A DNA stretch of 64,000 bases from Streptomyces sp. HUAS CB01 (GCF_030406905.1 NZ_CP129137.1:7905501-7969500), one strand, 5' to 3'; numbered from the stretch's first letter, positions 33,015 to 41,994 are shown. Made by a program: numbers and translations. The notes: generated from the letters alone by a model not told the origin.

Positions 33015-33286
33015 TCAGTCGGCGCGTGCCGGCAAGAGTTCGTCCACATAGCACCAGGACCGTGCCTCGTCGGCCTCCACGGAATAGAACGGGTGCCAGT
33101 GGCCTCGGCATGCGCCGTTGCGCGTTGGTGGCGAGCTCGGAGACCACGAGGGCGAGTGTCTCCGCGGTCCCGGCAGCCGCAGCGGGGCTCCCGGTGACAA
33201 AGGCGCGGGCGACGCCACGGGCGTGAGCGATGGCGGCAGGGCTGTCGCCATCGGCAACGCCACGGCGCTGGGGGCTTGTCGGTCAT
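33015..33286 (-). pseudogene. RsbW-like ATP-binding protein remnant
   Basis: One frame reads SPAAIAHARGVARAFVTGSP and TLALVVSELATNAQRR, the N-box of small actinobacterial HATPase anti-sigma proteins. It then loses similarity; a second frame supplies HWHPFYSVEADEARSWCYVDE before a stop at 33015. The usual D-box and G-boxes are absent. I read it as a decayed, frameshifted gene; this is tentative. Confidence 0.35.
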
Positions 33287-33722
33287 GCACCCCGCCCGTT
33301 GATCGGTGCCGACGGGTCAGCGTCCGTCCGCCAGGCGCGGATTCAATCCGGGAAGCCACTCTTCTCGGTGCGTTCGCAGCAGAAACCCACTCATCGTCTG
33401 TAGAGAAAATCCATCGTGGCTGGGATTCACATGGGCTCCTGGCGGCGCCACTGTTCTGCTGGTGCCCCATCGAAGTACCCAGACGGTCCGCATGCCGACC
33501 ATGGCCGGTTGCGGGCGCGGCCGCCGACAGGCAGCGACCGCAGCGGCGCCGGGCGCAGTTTCCACCCTGATTGGTGGGGGTACCCGCGCCGCTGCCTGGG
33601 CTCGGCGTTCTACCGGCCGGGCTCCGCCGGCGGGTACCAGCGGAGCCGGTCGGGTCGGGCACAGTCTCGTGTCCGGTCTGGTGGTCCTGCGCGGGCCGTG
33701 TTCGTGGTGAGGGAGCGGTGGT
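33287..33722. other. 436-bp gap upstream of the SsgA-like gene
   Basis: No recognisable coding sequence. It ends with GAGGGAG, the ribosome-binding site of the next gene, and presumably holds its promoter. Confidence 0.5.
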
Positions 33723-34148
33723 GTGCGGGAAAGGCATGAGGCGGTCTGGTGGACCGAGGTCGTGCAGATGCGGAATGGGGCGCTTCTGCCGATCGTGGCC
33801 TCGTTTCATTACACGAGCCGGGACCCGTATGCGGCGCGGATCGTGTTCCATCCGGATCCCGAGCGCCATCGCGGTGTCTCCTGGTACGTGGAGCGTGATC
33901 TTCTCGCCACCGGTATGCGGTGTCGCGCCGGTGTTGGTGAGGTGCAGCTCTGGCCCGCACCCGGGCCGCCCGGCGGCGGGCAGGTGATGCTGCAGATCGG
34001 TCCTCCCGCTGGGCGCGCGGTCTTCCTGTTGGACGCCGCCGGGCTGAGGGAGTGGCTCGCCATCTCCTACACCCTGGTTCCCCCGGGGTGCGAATCGGAC
34101 CGGGTGGATTGGCGGCCGTTGGAGCGTCTGTTGTCCGGACAGGCGTAA
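33723..34148 (+). CDS. SsgA-like sporulation/cell-division protein (SALP)
   Basis: 141 aa. The layout fits SsgA-like proteins: LPIVASFHYTSRDPYAARIVFH, then WYVERDLLATGM (SsgA family: W.FARDLL..G), then GEVQLWPA and a C-terminal helix before TLVPPGCESDRVDW. These proteins occur only in morphologically complex actinobacteria and steer septum and spore-wall assembly. GTG 33723 has GAGGGAG 9 nt upstream. Which SsgA-G paralogue it is cannot be told from here. Confidence 0.88.
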   Translation: MRERHEAVWWTEVVQMRNGALLPIVASFHYTSRDPYAARIVFHPDPERHRGVSWYVERDLLATGMRCRAGVGEVQLWPAPGPPGGGQVMLQIGPPAGRAVFLLDAAGLREWLAISYTLVPPGCESDRVDWRPLERLLSGQA

Positions 34149-34689
34149 GCGGCCGGCCGACAAAAGGCGCAGCGGCCGGGGGCCAGGGGTCTGCAGGTGA
34201 GGGCCCTGCCCCGTGCGGCCGGGCAGAAAGGCTGTCTGACGGCTCTGGGCAGCGGCGTGGGTGGTGGGGAGCGGGTGGGGTCCGCGTCGGCTGCGGGACG
34301 GGCGCACACCTTCTGCTTCGCCGTGGGATTCCCGGTGTTCCGTGCGGCCTGGGGTGCGGTGGCGGGGGTCGCGGTCAGGCCGGTGGGAGCGCGCTTTCCG
34401 TCTTCTCCTGGGCTGCGTCGATGACGGCGGAGCCGGGTTTCGGTGTCGATAGTGCCGGACCGGCGGGGCATTTTCGCGGGGGAGTGGGCCCCGCGTTCTT
34501 CGGTCTCGGACTTGCCCCGTACGAGGCACGAGCAGCATGACGGCACGCCGACGTCGAAGGCGCGTGGTCGGCACCCGCTGGAGGGAGGGCAAGCGGGCCG
34601 GGTGGTCGTCGGTTCACCCAGCCCGGGTTGTCCGGGCAGGGAGCCGCCACGCCCGAGCGCGGTTTCTTTCAGGCGTGAGTTGTTCGCGT
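34149..34689. other. 541-bp gap without a convincing gene
   Basis: Gly-rich short frames (for example 34197-34424) have no family resemblance. The GC content stays high and no repeat stands out. Confidence 0.5.
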
Positions 34690-35013
34690 TCAGGCCGGTT
34701 CGGGGGCGGGGGTGTCTTCGCGGTGGAGGAAGGCGGTGAGGAGGTCCCCGACGGGGTGGTCGGCTTCGTTGGGGTGGCGCAGGGCGACGGTGGGGTCGAC
34801 GGTGTAGTGGTTGCGGCGGCCTACCCGGGTCCGGGTGAGGTACCCGGCTGCCTCCAGGTCGGCGACGATGATCTGCACGGCGCGTTCGGTGATGCCGATC
34901 CCGGCAGCGAGGTCGCGCAGCCGTACCTCCGGGTCGCGGGCGATCCGCAGCAGCACTCGTGCGTGGTTGGTGAGGAACGTCCATTGGTCGCCGCGTGCCG
35001 GTGAGGTACTCAT
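34690..35013 (-). CDS. winged helix-turn-helix regulator (MarR/ArsR-like)
   Basis: 107 aa. A wHTH runs from TFLTNHARVLLRIARDPE through LAAGIGITERAVQIIVADLE to the wing YLTRTRVGRRNHYTVD, and the C-terminus is short. ATG 35013 is chosen because the paralogous pseudogene at 48368 keeps the same MxTSPxRGDQWTFLT beginning. It is divergent from the USP-like/TerC genes, with an AT-rich 150-bp spacer containing AAAAGATATTAGCGAAAAA. Confidence 0.82.
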   Translation of the reverse strand: MSTSPARGDQWTFLTNHARVLLRIARDPEVRLRDLAAGIGITERAVQIIVADLEAAGYLTRTRVGRRNHYTVDPTVALRHPNEADHPVGDLLTAFLHREDTPAPEPA

Positions 35014-35163
35014 GACCTTCATCATACGAACCTGGCTTCGCATTTCAACGCTTCCAGCGAAAAGATATTAGCGAAAAACTTTTCGCGTAACTCTTGACGG
35101 GTGTCGGGGGTGGGGGTGACGCTTGAGGGGATTCCTCCCGGTACAAGGAAGGCGGGTAGCCCC

Positions 35164-35673
35164 ATGACACGATCGCTTTCTCCCTCCCCGCGCGGTGGCG
35201 CCCCCCTCCCCGCTCGGGCGGGCCTTGTGCGGCCGGTGGCTGCGGTGCTGACAGACCGGGTGGACGATGTGGCGGTGGCCGAGGCCGCGGCGCGCATTGC
35301 GCTGGCCCGGCGCGTGCCGCTGCTCCTGATCGCCGTGATGCCCCCGCACCTGCGTCGCTCGGGCCTGGGGCCGGCCGCCGCGCCGGTACAGGCTGTTCTG
35401 GGCCGGGTCATGCCGAGGGTGGGCCCGCTCCGTGTGGGCTACATCCCCGAGGTCTTCCATCTGCCCGCCCAGAACGGCTCGCGTCTGACAGCCGCGAAAG
35501 AGCTGCTGGCGCTGGTCACCCTTCACCGCGCTCCGGAGGTGGTGGCTTCCCGCCGCGGCCCCGAGGGCCTGGACGCTTTCGCCCTGATTGAGGCCGCGGC
35601 CCTGCGCGGCGGCCCCTACGTCCACGCGGTCGCGCCCCCCACGTGGACCTCACCGCGCCGTATGGCGCAGTGA
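35164..35673 (+). CDS. possible universal-stress-like protein
   Basis: 169 aa. The body begins PVAAVLTDRVDDVAVAEAAA, then helix IALARRVPLLLIAVMPPH, an alternating alpha/beta pattern like UspA domains, but the ATP-binding G-2x-G-9x-G(S/T) motif is not visible. ATG 35164 follows AAGGAAGG. It is probably co-transcribed with terC, 44 bp downstream. The family call is tentative. Confidence 0.5.
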   Translation: MTRSLSPSPRGGAPLPARAGLVRPVAAVLTDRVDDVAVAEAAARIALARRVPLLLIAVMPPHLRRSGLGPAAAPVQAVLGRVMPRVGPLRVGYIPEVFHLPAQNGSRLTAAKELLALVTLHRAPEVVASRRGPEGLDAFALIEAAALRGGPYVHAVAPPTWTSPRRMAQ

Positions 35674-35717
35674 TCCGCCGATAGTGAGAACAGTCCTGGA
35701 GAGGAAACCGTTCAGCG

Positions 35718-36770
35718 ATGAATGATCTGTCGTTCGCCGTCCCGTTGTGGGTGTGGGCCGCCGTCACCGTGGGCATCGGTGTGATGCTCGCCGTCGACTT
35801 GATCGCGCACCGCGACAACCACGTCATCGGCTTCCGCGAGGCCGCGATCTGGAGCAGCATCTGGATCGCCATCGGGCTCGGCTTCGGTGTCATCCTTCTG
35901 CTCTGGCAGGGCGGGGAGGTGTCCTCCACCTACTACGCCGGCTACCTGATCGAGAAGGCCCTGTCGATCGACAACGTCTTCGTCTTCGCGCTGGTCTTCT
36001 CGTTCTTCGCCGTTCCTGACGCCTACCAGCACAAGGTCCTCTTCTGGGGCGTCATCGGCGCCCTGGCCTTCCGGCTGGTGTTCATCTTCATCGGCGCCGA
36101 GCTGCTGCAGGTGTTCTTCTGGACCGCCTACCTCTTCGGCGCGTTCCTGATCTGGACCGGCTGGAAGATGGCCTTCTCCAAGGACGAAGAGGTCCACCCC
36201 GACCGGAACCCCGTCGTCCGCCTGGTGAAGAAGATCATCCCCACCGACCCGAAGTTCCACGGCGACAAATTCTTCAGTCACATCAACGGACGTCGAGTGG
36301 CCACGCTGCTGTTCGTGGTGCTGGTCGCGATCGAGGCCACCGACCTGATCTTCGCCGTCGACTCCGTCGCGGCCGTCCTCGCGATCACCACCAACACCTT
36401 CCTGGTGTGGACCGCCAACGCCTTCGCCGTCCTCGGCCTGCGCAGCCTCTACTTCTGCCTCGCCGGACTCCTGCGCCGCTTCCAGTACCTGCACTACGGC
36501 CTCGCGGTCCTGCTGGCCTTCGCCGGCGTCAAGCTCATCCTCTCCGAAACCCCCGTCGGCAAGCTCCCCATCCCCCTCACCCTCGGCGTCATCGCCGTCA
36601 CCATCACCGTCTCCATCACCTGGTCCCTCATCGCCACCCGCAACCAGCCCGCCGAAGCCGACGGCCAGCCGGCCGAAACCCCGGCCGGTACTGCCGGGGT
36701 CCACGACGAGGAGCCCCCCACGCCCCACCAGCCTGCAGCCACGAGCACGCGCGACGAGGGCACGCCATGA
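35718..36770 (+). CDS. TerC family integral membrane protein
   Basis: 350 aa with about eight transmembrane helices and the conserved acidic membrane motifs EKALSIDNVFVFALVF and EATDLIFAVDSV. TerC/Alx proteins are implicated in tellurite resistance and metal (Mn) export or metallation of secreted proteins. The last 40 residues are a hydrophilic Pro/Ala/Glu tail. The stop overlaps the next start (ATGA). The short spacer upstream leaves no room for a yybP-ykoY riboswitch directly before the gene. Confidence 0.93.
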   Translation: MNDLSFAVPLWVWAAVTVGIGVMLAVDLIAHRDNHVIGFREAAIWSSIWIAIGLGFGVILLLWQGGEVSSTYYAGYLIEKALSIDNVFVFALVFSFFAVPDAYQHKVLFWGVIGALAFRLVFIFIGAELLQVFFWTAYLFGAFLIWTGWKMAFSKDEEVHPDRNPVVRLVKKIIPTDPKFHGDKFFSHINGRRVATLLFVVLVAIEATDLIFAVDSVAAVLAITTNTFLVWTANAFAVLGLRSLYFCLAGLLRRFQYLHYGLAVLLAFAGVKLILSETPVGKLPIPLTLGVIAVTITVSITWSLIATRNQPAEADGQPAETPAGTAGVHDEEPPTPHQPAATSTRDEGTP

Positions 36771-36990
36771 CCACCCACCAGCACCCACAGTCGGCCGCCA
36801 CGCCCCCGAGCTCGCCTGAGGCGCACATCCACCACTTCACCCTCCGCGCCGAGGGCAGCGTCCTGGCCCTGTTCAGCGGTTCCCGCGCCGATACGGCGGT
36901 GGCCGCCCACGCGGCCAAGATCGCCGCCCGCGCCGGCCCCCCGTCACCGTCGCAGCCGTCGTACGCAGCACCGGCTTCGGCATCAAGGCC
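36767..36990 (+). pseudogene. universal-stress-like protein fragment, frameshifted
   Basis: Coupled to terC by ATGA. Reads HFTLRAEGSVLALFSGSRAD and AAHAAKIAARAG, then shifts frame in a run of six C (36937-36942). The other frame gives PVTVAAVVRSTGFGIKAAG. Beyond that it is cut by IS256-like sequence. Family call tentative. Confidence 0.5.
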
Positions 36991-37031
36991 GCTGGGCGGC
37001 AAGTTCCGCCGCAGTCGAAACGGCGGCAGGG

Positions 37032-37215
37032 GAACCCCAGTGGCGGAACGCCACGTTGCGGTTGGCGCACGCGGAGGCGCCGTGGGCCCGGGAGTATCCG
37101 GCGATCGTGAAGCTGTGGTCGGGCCCCTGCGTCGAGTTCGTGCCCTTTCCGGCATCCGCAAGGTCCCCGCCCACAACCACCTCAGCGAACATCCTGCCGA
37201 CCGTCACGGCCAACA
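37032..37215 (+). pseudogene. IS256-family transposase fragment
   Basis: AEAPWAREYPAIVKLW ... VEFVPFPA is the distal mutator-type transposase segment (compare KYPAIVKLWENAW.EFVPFL in the family). It is followed in another frame by GIRKV, where (E/G)IRKVI..TNAIES is expected. About 50 codons remain, next to the 3' end of the subtilase gene. Confidence 0.55.
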
Positions 37216-37226
37216 CCGTTGCAGCA

Positions 37227-39248
37227 CTAGCCGGTGACCTTACCGGTGGCGACCAGTGCGAAGTCTGCGTCGGTCGTGGGAGTCTCGACGTGTCCGTCTG
37301 CACTGACCTGGCTGGCGATGACCTCGATCGTCCAGGTGCCGGCGGCTGGGGTTTGGACGAACACGTTCTCGACGGTGTCGATCGTGTTCGCCGAGCCTCC
37401 CGGCGTGGACCAAACGTCGGCCGCAAGCCCGTTGTTCCCCCAGTACACGGTTCCGTCCGGGGCGGTGAGCTTCAGGGTCAGATCGTTGACGCGCGCCTGG
37501 GCCGCCGACGGTGAGCCCATCGGGTCGGTGTAGACCATCGTCGCCTTCAGCGGCTGGCTGCCGTCGGTGGTCAGTGTGTATGTGGCGGTCTGGCCCCCCG
37601 TGAGTACGTCCGTCTCGTTGACCAGGATTGGCAGCGCCCAGTCGTTGTCCTCTGCCTGCTGGTACAGGTTGCCGACGCTGGCCGTACCCCAGCCCTGCTT
37701 CATGCGGGCCAGATCGTGGGACGTGCCCGTGAAGGCGTACTGGTCGGCCGAGTTGATCAGCAGTGCCTTCGCGGTGGCGGCGTGCGGCCGGGACGCGAAG
37801 ACGTCGCGGTCCAGACCGGGGCCGCCGTCGAAGACCCCGTCCGCCCACATCTGGAAAATGAGGCCCGCGTAGCCGCACGTGATCGGCGTGGAGGCGCTGG
37901 TGCCGCTGAACGTGCCGGTGTACGAGGCGTCGCCGCCGCTCGCGGTGGTGTGGACCGCGTCGTAGTAGTTGGAGAGGTCGGGCTTGATCCGCCCGTCCGC
38001 GGCCGGGCCGATGCTCGCCCCGCCGTTCCACGCGTCATCGGCGCGGGAGAGGGTGTCGTAGTGGTAGGTGCCACCGACGGACATCACGTTCTTCGCCCAC
38101 GCCTGAGGCCGGGCGGAGCGGTTGCCGGTGTTGCCCTGGGACTGGCAGATCAGGATGTCGTGGTCGAAGACGATGTCGTCCATCGCCGCCGACGTGGCGT
38201 TGTAGCCGAACGTCAGCGCGCTGCCCCAACTGTTGGACTGGAACACCGCCCGGTACGGGCCCGTCGGGTCGACGAGCTGCCCGGTGTGCTCCCACCGGTC
38301 GGACACCAGGCTGTGGGCGGCGAAGATGGGCTGTGCCTGGGGGAGCAGGCCGCGGGCGGTGGCGTTGACACCTGAGGCGAAGATCTGCCCGTATGTCGAG
38401 GTGCCGTGGCTCGTGCTGGTGGTGTTGGCGGTGTGCAGGATCGGCGGGTACGCCGCGAACTCCTGGTGCGTGGTGCGCAGTCCGGTGTCCATCACCTCGC
38501 CGCGCACGCCTTGCCCGAGGTACCCGAGCGCCGTCTCCACCGCGTTGGCGCCGCCCGCGGCACGGGCGTTGTCCATGTCCACCTGGGGTGCCGTCCACAC
38601 GTCGAGCGCGAGCACCGGGTCCAGGTGCGCCACGGCAAGTGCCTGCGCCGGCTTGAGGGTTGACTCGATCAACTGCAGGCCCGCCGAGACGGCGTCGACC
38701 CGGCCGCCGAGCTCCGTGATCCGTCTGACCACCGCACGCTGGTCGGCGGCGTCCGGTTCCACGAGCGTGACGACATAGCGGCGCGTGCTCGGCTGCACGG
38801 CCCCGCCTTCCAGCTTGTCGCCGGCGTCGTACCGTCCGACCCATCGCACGTACGGCAGCGCGGCGACCCGCCCTCGGGCCGCCTTGTCCATGCGCACCAC
38901 GTACGTCGCGTCGGGAATGTAGGCGCCGAGCCGGGCACCGAGGGCCGCCAGTTCGGCGCGATGGCTGTCGAGCGGCGTGGTGGTGAACTGGACCAGGTAC
39001 GTGCGGCCGTTCGTCGTCCGCAGGTTTCCCCGCGGCCGGCTGCGCTCCCCCTCCGGCGTGGTCGGATCGAAGGTCCGTGTGCGCAGCCGGACGTGCGTGG
39101 GCGGCCGATCCAGGTGGTCGTGGGCGGTGGCGAGCCCGGTGGGTTCGGCGCGGTCGGGGTGGGCCGAGACGGACAGTGCGGGGCTGGCGGATGCGGCCAG
39201 GGCCAGGGCGAGGACGGTGTAGACCGCTGTGCGAGCGGGATTACGCAT
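37227..39248 (-). CDS. secreted subtilisin-like serine protease (S8), Kp43-like
   Basis: 673 aa exported protease. A Sec signal peptide (MRNPARTAVYTVLALALA ... ASA) is followed by a propeptide-like region (TYLVQFTTTPLDSHRAEL). The catalytic Asp is in GEVMDTGLRTTH (about 253), His in TSTSHGTSTYG (about 280), oxyanion Asn near QSQGNTGN, and Ser in FSGTSASTPITCG (about 452). A C-terminal beta domain (TYTLTTDGSQPLKATMVYTD ... TWTIEVIAS) resembles that of Kp-43 proteases. ATG 39248 gives a proper signal peptide; the longer open frame upstream is antisense to the next gene. Divergent from the WxL-like operon. Confidence 0.92.
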   Translation of the reverse strand: MRNPARTAVYTVLALALAASASPALSVSAHPDRAEPTGLATAHDHLDRPPTHVRLRTRTFDPTTPEGERSRPRGNLRTTNGRTYLVQFTTTPLDSHRAELAALGARLGAYIPDATYVVRMDKAARGRVAALPYVRWVGRYDAGDKLEGGAVQPSTRRYVVTLVEPDAADQRAVVRRITELGGRVDAVSAGLQLIESTLKPAQALAVAHLDPVLALDVWTAPQVDMDNARAAGGANAVETALGYLGQGVRGEVMDTGLRTTHQEFAAYPPILHTANTTSTSHGTSTYGQIFASGVNATARGLLPQAQPIFAAHSLVSDRWEHTGQLVDPTGPYRAVFQSNSWGSALTFGYNATSAAMDDIVFDHDILICQSQGNTGNRSARPQAWAKNVMSVGGTYHYDTLSRADDAWNGGASIGPAADGRIKPDLSNYYDAVHTTASGGDASYTGTFSGTSASTPITCGYAGLIFQMWADGVFDGGPGLDRDVFASRPHAATAKALLINSADQYAFTGTSHDLARMKQGWGTASVGNLYQQAEDNDWALPILVNETDVLTGGQTATYTLTTDGSQPLKATMVYTDPMGSPSAAQARVNDLTLKLTAPDGTVYWGNNGLAADVWSTPGGSANTIDTVENVFVQTPAAGTWTIEVIASQVSADGHVETPTTDADFALVATGKVTG

Positions 39249-39380
39249 GGGGGCTCCTGGACGGAAATCCACCGCGTGGGTGCGGACGGGCGAAACCGAT
39301 TGGGGAACGCTAACCGGCCACAGGTGGTCAGAAACCCCCTGAAAGGGTGATGGAGGCTCAAAGCCCTCCGCAACAGGGCC

Positions 39381-39386
39381 TATAGT
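39381..39386 (+). promoter_or_regulatory. -10 box TATAGT for a leaderless start
   Basis: TATAGT lies exactly 6 bp before GTG 39393. No ribosome-binding site is present, so transcription probably starts at the GTG. Confidence 0.55.
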
Positions 39387-39392
39387 CGCGGC

Positions 39393-39923
39393 GTGCAAAT
39401 GCTGTGGACCCTCACGGGAGTCGTGGCGGCGGTGGTGCCCGGCGCAGCAGCGCCGGTGTCCGCCCAGGACGTGGCGCGGATCGCCCGACAGCCCCACCTG
39501 CTGACGATCACTGTGCCGGCCGGGGTGAGTCTCGGCTCGACCTTCCCCGGCTCCTCCCTCGGTCGACAACTCGGCGAAGTCCGGGTGTCGGACAAGCGAG
39601 GCGGCACGAACACGGTCTGGACCGCGACGGTGGTGGCGACCGACTTCACCACGCCGGGCGGCGGCCCCGCCCGGCAGATCTCCAGGAGCCGGTTCTCGTA
39701 CTGGTCGGGTCAGGCCACCGCGACCGCCGGGTCCGGCACCCGGGTCCCGGGCCAGGCGACCAGCGCGCAGGCGCAGAGTCTCAGCGTCCCGCGGACGGCG
39801 TTCGCCAAGACCTCGGGCAACGGGAACAACACCACTGCCTGGCGGCCGACGCTCATCGTCGCCGTGCCGACGACTGCCGTGGGAGGCGCCTATACCGGGA
39901 CGATCACCCACTCGGTGGCATAG
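39393..39923 (+). CDS. secreted WxL-like surface protein 1
   Basis: 176 aa. A signal peptide (LWTLTGVVAAVVPGAAAPVSAQ) is followed by an all-beta domain. It carries VWTATVVATDF near the middle (the WxL proximal tryptophan motif) and ends GGAYTGTITHSVA, where Firmicutes WxL domains end GTYTGT(V/I)TWTL. The final W is replaced by H. Its neighbour at 39973 is a paralogue with the same features, and a DUF916-like membrane protein follows. Probably cell-wall associated, by analogy. Confidence 0.7.
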   Translation: MQMLWTLTGVVAAVVPGAAAPVSAQDVARIARQPHLLTITVPAGVSLGSTFPGSSLGRQLGEVRVSDKRGGTNTVWTATVVATDFTTPGGGPARQISRSRFSYWSGQATATAGSGTRVPGQATSAQAQSLSVPRTAFAKTSGNGNNTTAWRPTLIVAVPTTAVGGAYTGTITHSVA

Positions 39924-39960
39924 CCAATGGTAAATAACGACTCTTATCCATGTGTCCGCC

Positions 39961-39966
39961 TATGGT
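39961..39966 (+). promoter_or_regulatory. -10 box TATGGT for a second leaderless start
   Basis: TATGGT lies exactly 6 bp before GTG 39973, the same geometry as the gene upstream. Confidence 0.5.
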
Positions 39967-39972
39967 GGCTCT

Positions 39973-40515
39973 GTGCGCAGAAGACTCTTGACTCCGTGTA
40001 TCGCCGCCGTCCTGGCCGGCGTGACCTCGCTGCCCGCGGCAGCCCAGCCGTCGGGGGACACGACCGTAACGTTCACCGTGTCCACGTCGAACCTCACGAT
40101 CGAGGTGCCCGCCTCGGACAACCTGGGGTCCGCGTTCCCGGGGCAGACGATCAGCGGCCAGATGGGCACCGTGACGGTGATGGACCAGCGGGCCGCGGCC
40201 AACGCGACGTGGACGGCGTCGGTGGTCTCGACGCAGTTCGACACCGGAACGGACGAGGCCGCCGAGATCATCCTGCCCAACCTGGTGACCTACTGGTCCG
40301 GTCAGGCGACCGCCACAAGCGGCAGCGGCACCTTCGTGCCCGGCCAACCCACGCGTGGCGACCGGGTGAGCCTCAACCAGCCTCGCACCGCCTTCTCCAA
40401 GACCTCGGGCAGCGGAAACAACAGCGCGAGCTGGAACCCCACCCTGGAAATCACCATCCCGCAGGACGCCGTTGGCGGGCTCTACCACGGTACGGTGACC
40501 CATTCTGTGGCGTGA
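39973..40515 (+). CDS. secreted WxL-like surface protein 2
   Basis: 180 aa paralogue of the preceding protein. GTG 39973 gives a good signal peptide (MRRRLLTPCIAAVLAGVTSL ... AAAQ) and sits 6 bp after a -10 box. The beta domain has ATWTASVVSTQF, VTYWSGQATATSGSG and the terminal GGLYHGTVTHSVA. Several blocks are shared with protein 1 (YWSGQATAT, PRTAF.KTSG.GN). Confidence 0.7.
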   Translation: MRRRLLTPCIAAVLAGVTSLPAAAQPSGDTTVTFTVSTSNLTIEVPASDNLGSAFPGQTISGQMGTVTVMDQRAAANATWTASVVSTQFDTGTDEAAEIILPNLVTYWSGQATATSGSGTFVPGQPTRGDRVSLNQPRTAFSKTSGSGNNSASWNPTLEITIPQDAVGGLYHGTVTHSVA

Positions 40516-40540
40516 CCCCGTAGGTAAACTGCTCCTCTCG

Positions 40541-41482
40541 ATGTCACTGCTCGTCGCATCGGTCGCGCCCGCAGCCGCGGAGGCGCCGCGGCGGGCCTCC
40601 GACGACATGAGCATCGGCATCCGACTGGTCGACGCGCCCCTCAGCCGCCGCGACGACGAGCGAGCCCACCGGTACATCATCGATCACGTCAGTCCGGGCG
40701 AGAGGATTCGCAGACGGATCGCCGTTACCAATCTCTCGGGCGAGCGACACCGTGTACGGCTCTACCCAGCGGCCGCCGCTGTGGGCAATCACGGCTTCGC
40801 CTTCGCCCCCGGACGTGCCGGCAACGAGCTCACCAGGTGGGTGAAGATCGAGGACAGCGAACTCGTCCTGGCGCCCGACGAGACGGCGAAGGTCTGGACC
40901 GAGATCACCGTGGCGGGTGATGCGACCCGCGGCGAACACTACGGCGTTCTCTGGGCGGAGGTCAGTCCCGACCACGATCCCACGAAGCAGGTACGCAACG
41001 TGGCCCGCGCCGGAGTGCGTCTCTACCTGTCCATCGGGCCCGACGGAGAACCGCCATCGGACTTCCGCATCAAGGACCTGACCGGCGCGCGCACCGCGGA
41101 CGGCATCCCCGTGGTAACGGCCCGGGTGGAGAACACCGGCGGGCGGGCCCTCGACCTCGCGGGCAAGCTCACGCTGTCGAACGGCCCAGGTGGGCTTTCT
41201 GCCGGCCCGTTCAACGTCCGCGCGGACACCCTCGGCCCGGGAGGCTCGACGCTGGCGAGGACCACTCTCCACCGGAGACTCCCAGACGGTGTGTGGACCG
41301 CGCGGCTGACACTCGCCAGTGGGCTCGTCAAACGGGAGACCAACGGCCGTATCACCATCGGGTCGCCGCCAAAGCGCGGCGAGAACCCCCGGATGGCCGT
41401 ACTCACGATCGGCAGCCTCGTTTCGCTTGCCATGGCAGGTCTGCTCACCTACGCATACCGCGCTCGTCATCGCTCCCACTGA
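40541..41482 (+). CDS. DUF916-like (WxL-associated) membrane-anchored protein
   Basis: 313 aa. A signal-like hydrophobic start (SLLVASVAPAAA) is followed by an Ig-like domain (SPGERIRRRIAVTNLSGERH), a second beta domain (RVENTGGRALDLAGKLTLS) and a single C-terminal helix (MAVLTIGSLVSLAMAGLLTY) with a basic tail. This is the layout of the DUF916/DUF3324 proteins that accompany WxL proteins in Firmicutes. The ATG leaves a signal peptide without a basic n-region; in-frame codons just upstream (RDPVGKLLLS) would supply it but lack a standard start. It is 25 bp after the previous gene. Confidence 0.72.
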   Translation: MSLLVASVAPAAAEAPRRASDDMSIGIRLVDAPLSRRDDERAHRYIIDHVSPGERIRRRIAVTNLSGERHRVRLYPAAAAVGNHGFAFAPGRAGNELTRWVKIEDSELVLAPDETAKVWTEITVAGDATRGEHYGVLWAEVSPDHDPTKQVRNVARAGVRLYLSIGPDGEPPSDFRIKDLTGARTADGIPVVTARVENTGGRALDLAGKLTLSNGPGGLSAGPFNVRADTLGPGGSTLARTTLHRRLPDGVWTARLTLASGLVKRETNGRITIGSPPKRGENPRMAVLTIGSLVSLAMAGLLTYAYRARHRSH

Positions 41483-41994
41483 TCGGCCATCCCGCGATAT
41501 TTGACTCGGGCCGGACCGAGGACGGGTTCGGGCCGGCGACCGCCCGCCGGGGACAGCCCGGTCAGCGGGACGGGAGCAGAGGCACGCCAGGGCCGCCAGG
41601 GCCTCTTTCCCTGCCGACACAAGGCCCCGGCAAGCGTCGCTGAAGTCCAGGAGGGCAGCCGGTCGGAGTGGATGCCGCAGGCCTGCCCGGAGCACGGTGC
41701 GGCGCCGGCTCCCGGCAAGTCGCCTTGCCGGGAGCCAGAATCACGCCTGGGGGAGCCACCCGTGGACCCGTGGACCTGTGGACACGCCGCCCTCGACCGC
41801 CGAGACCGAGCCGAAGGACCCCGTCCCGGCGAGCCGGACGAGCGGACTCTCACCCGAGGCCCGCGCCGCGGTCGAGGAAGGCATCCCGGCCGAGACCCGC
41901 GGATACGCAGGCGGCTCGCACCGCTTCACCACCTGGTGCACAAGCACAAGGCGCAGGGCCCTGCCCGCGCGCGCGGACACTGCTACCGAGTACG
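41483..41994. other. 512-bp gap with a strong hairpin
   Basis: No convincing gene. It contains the 13-bp perfect hairpin at 41706-41735 and short GC-rich repeats (GTGGACCCGTGGACCTGTGG near 41761). Confidence 0.5.
41706..41735. repeat. perfect 13-bp inverted repeat with TCGC loop
   Basis: GGCTCCCGGCAAG, TCGC, CTTGCCGGGAGCC: a very stable stem-loop, 223 bp past the DUF916-like gene and without a T tract. It could be a terminator, an RNA element or the end of a mobile element. Confidence 0.65.

Noticed and set aside
33015..34592. 525-codon minus-strand frame
   Set aside because: Covers the SsgA-like gene in antisense and ends in the ATPase remnant; Pro/Arg-rich low-complexity sequence.
35674..35717. 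possible yybP-ykoY riboswitch before terC
   Set aside because: Only 44 bp separate terC from the preceding gene, and no riboswitch core is visible there or before 35164.
39249..39911. N-terminal extension of the subtilase frame
   Set aside because: A proper signal peptide begins at 39248, and the extension is antisense to the WxL-like gene at 39393.
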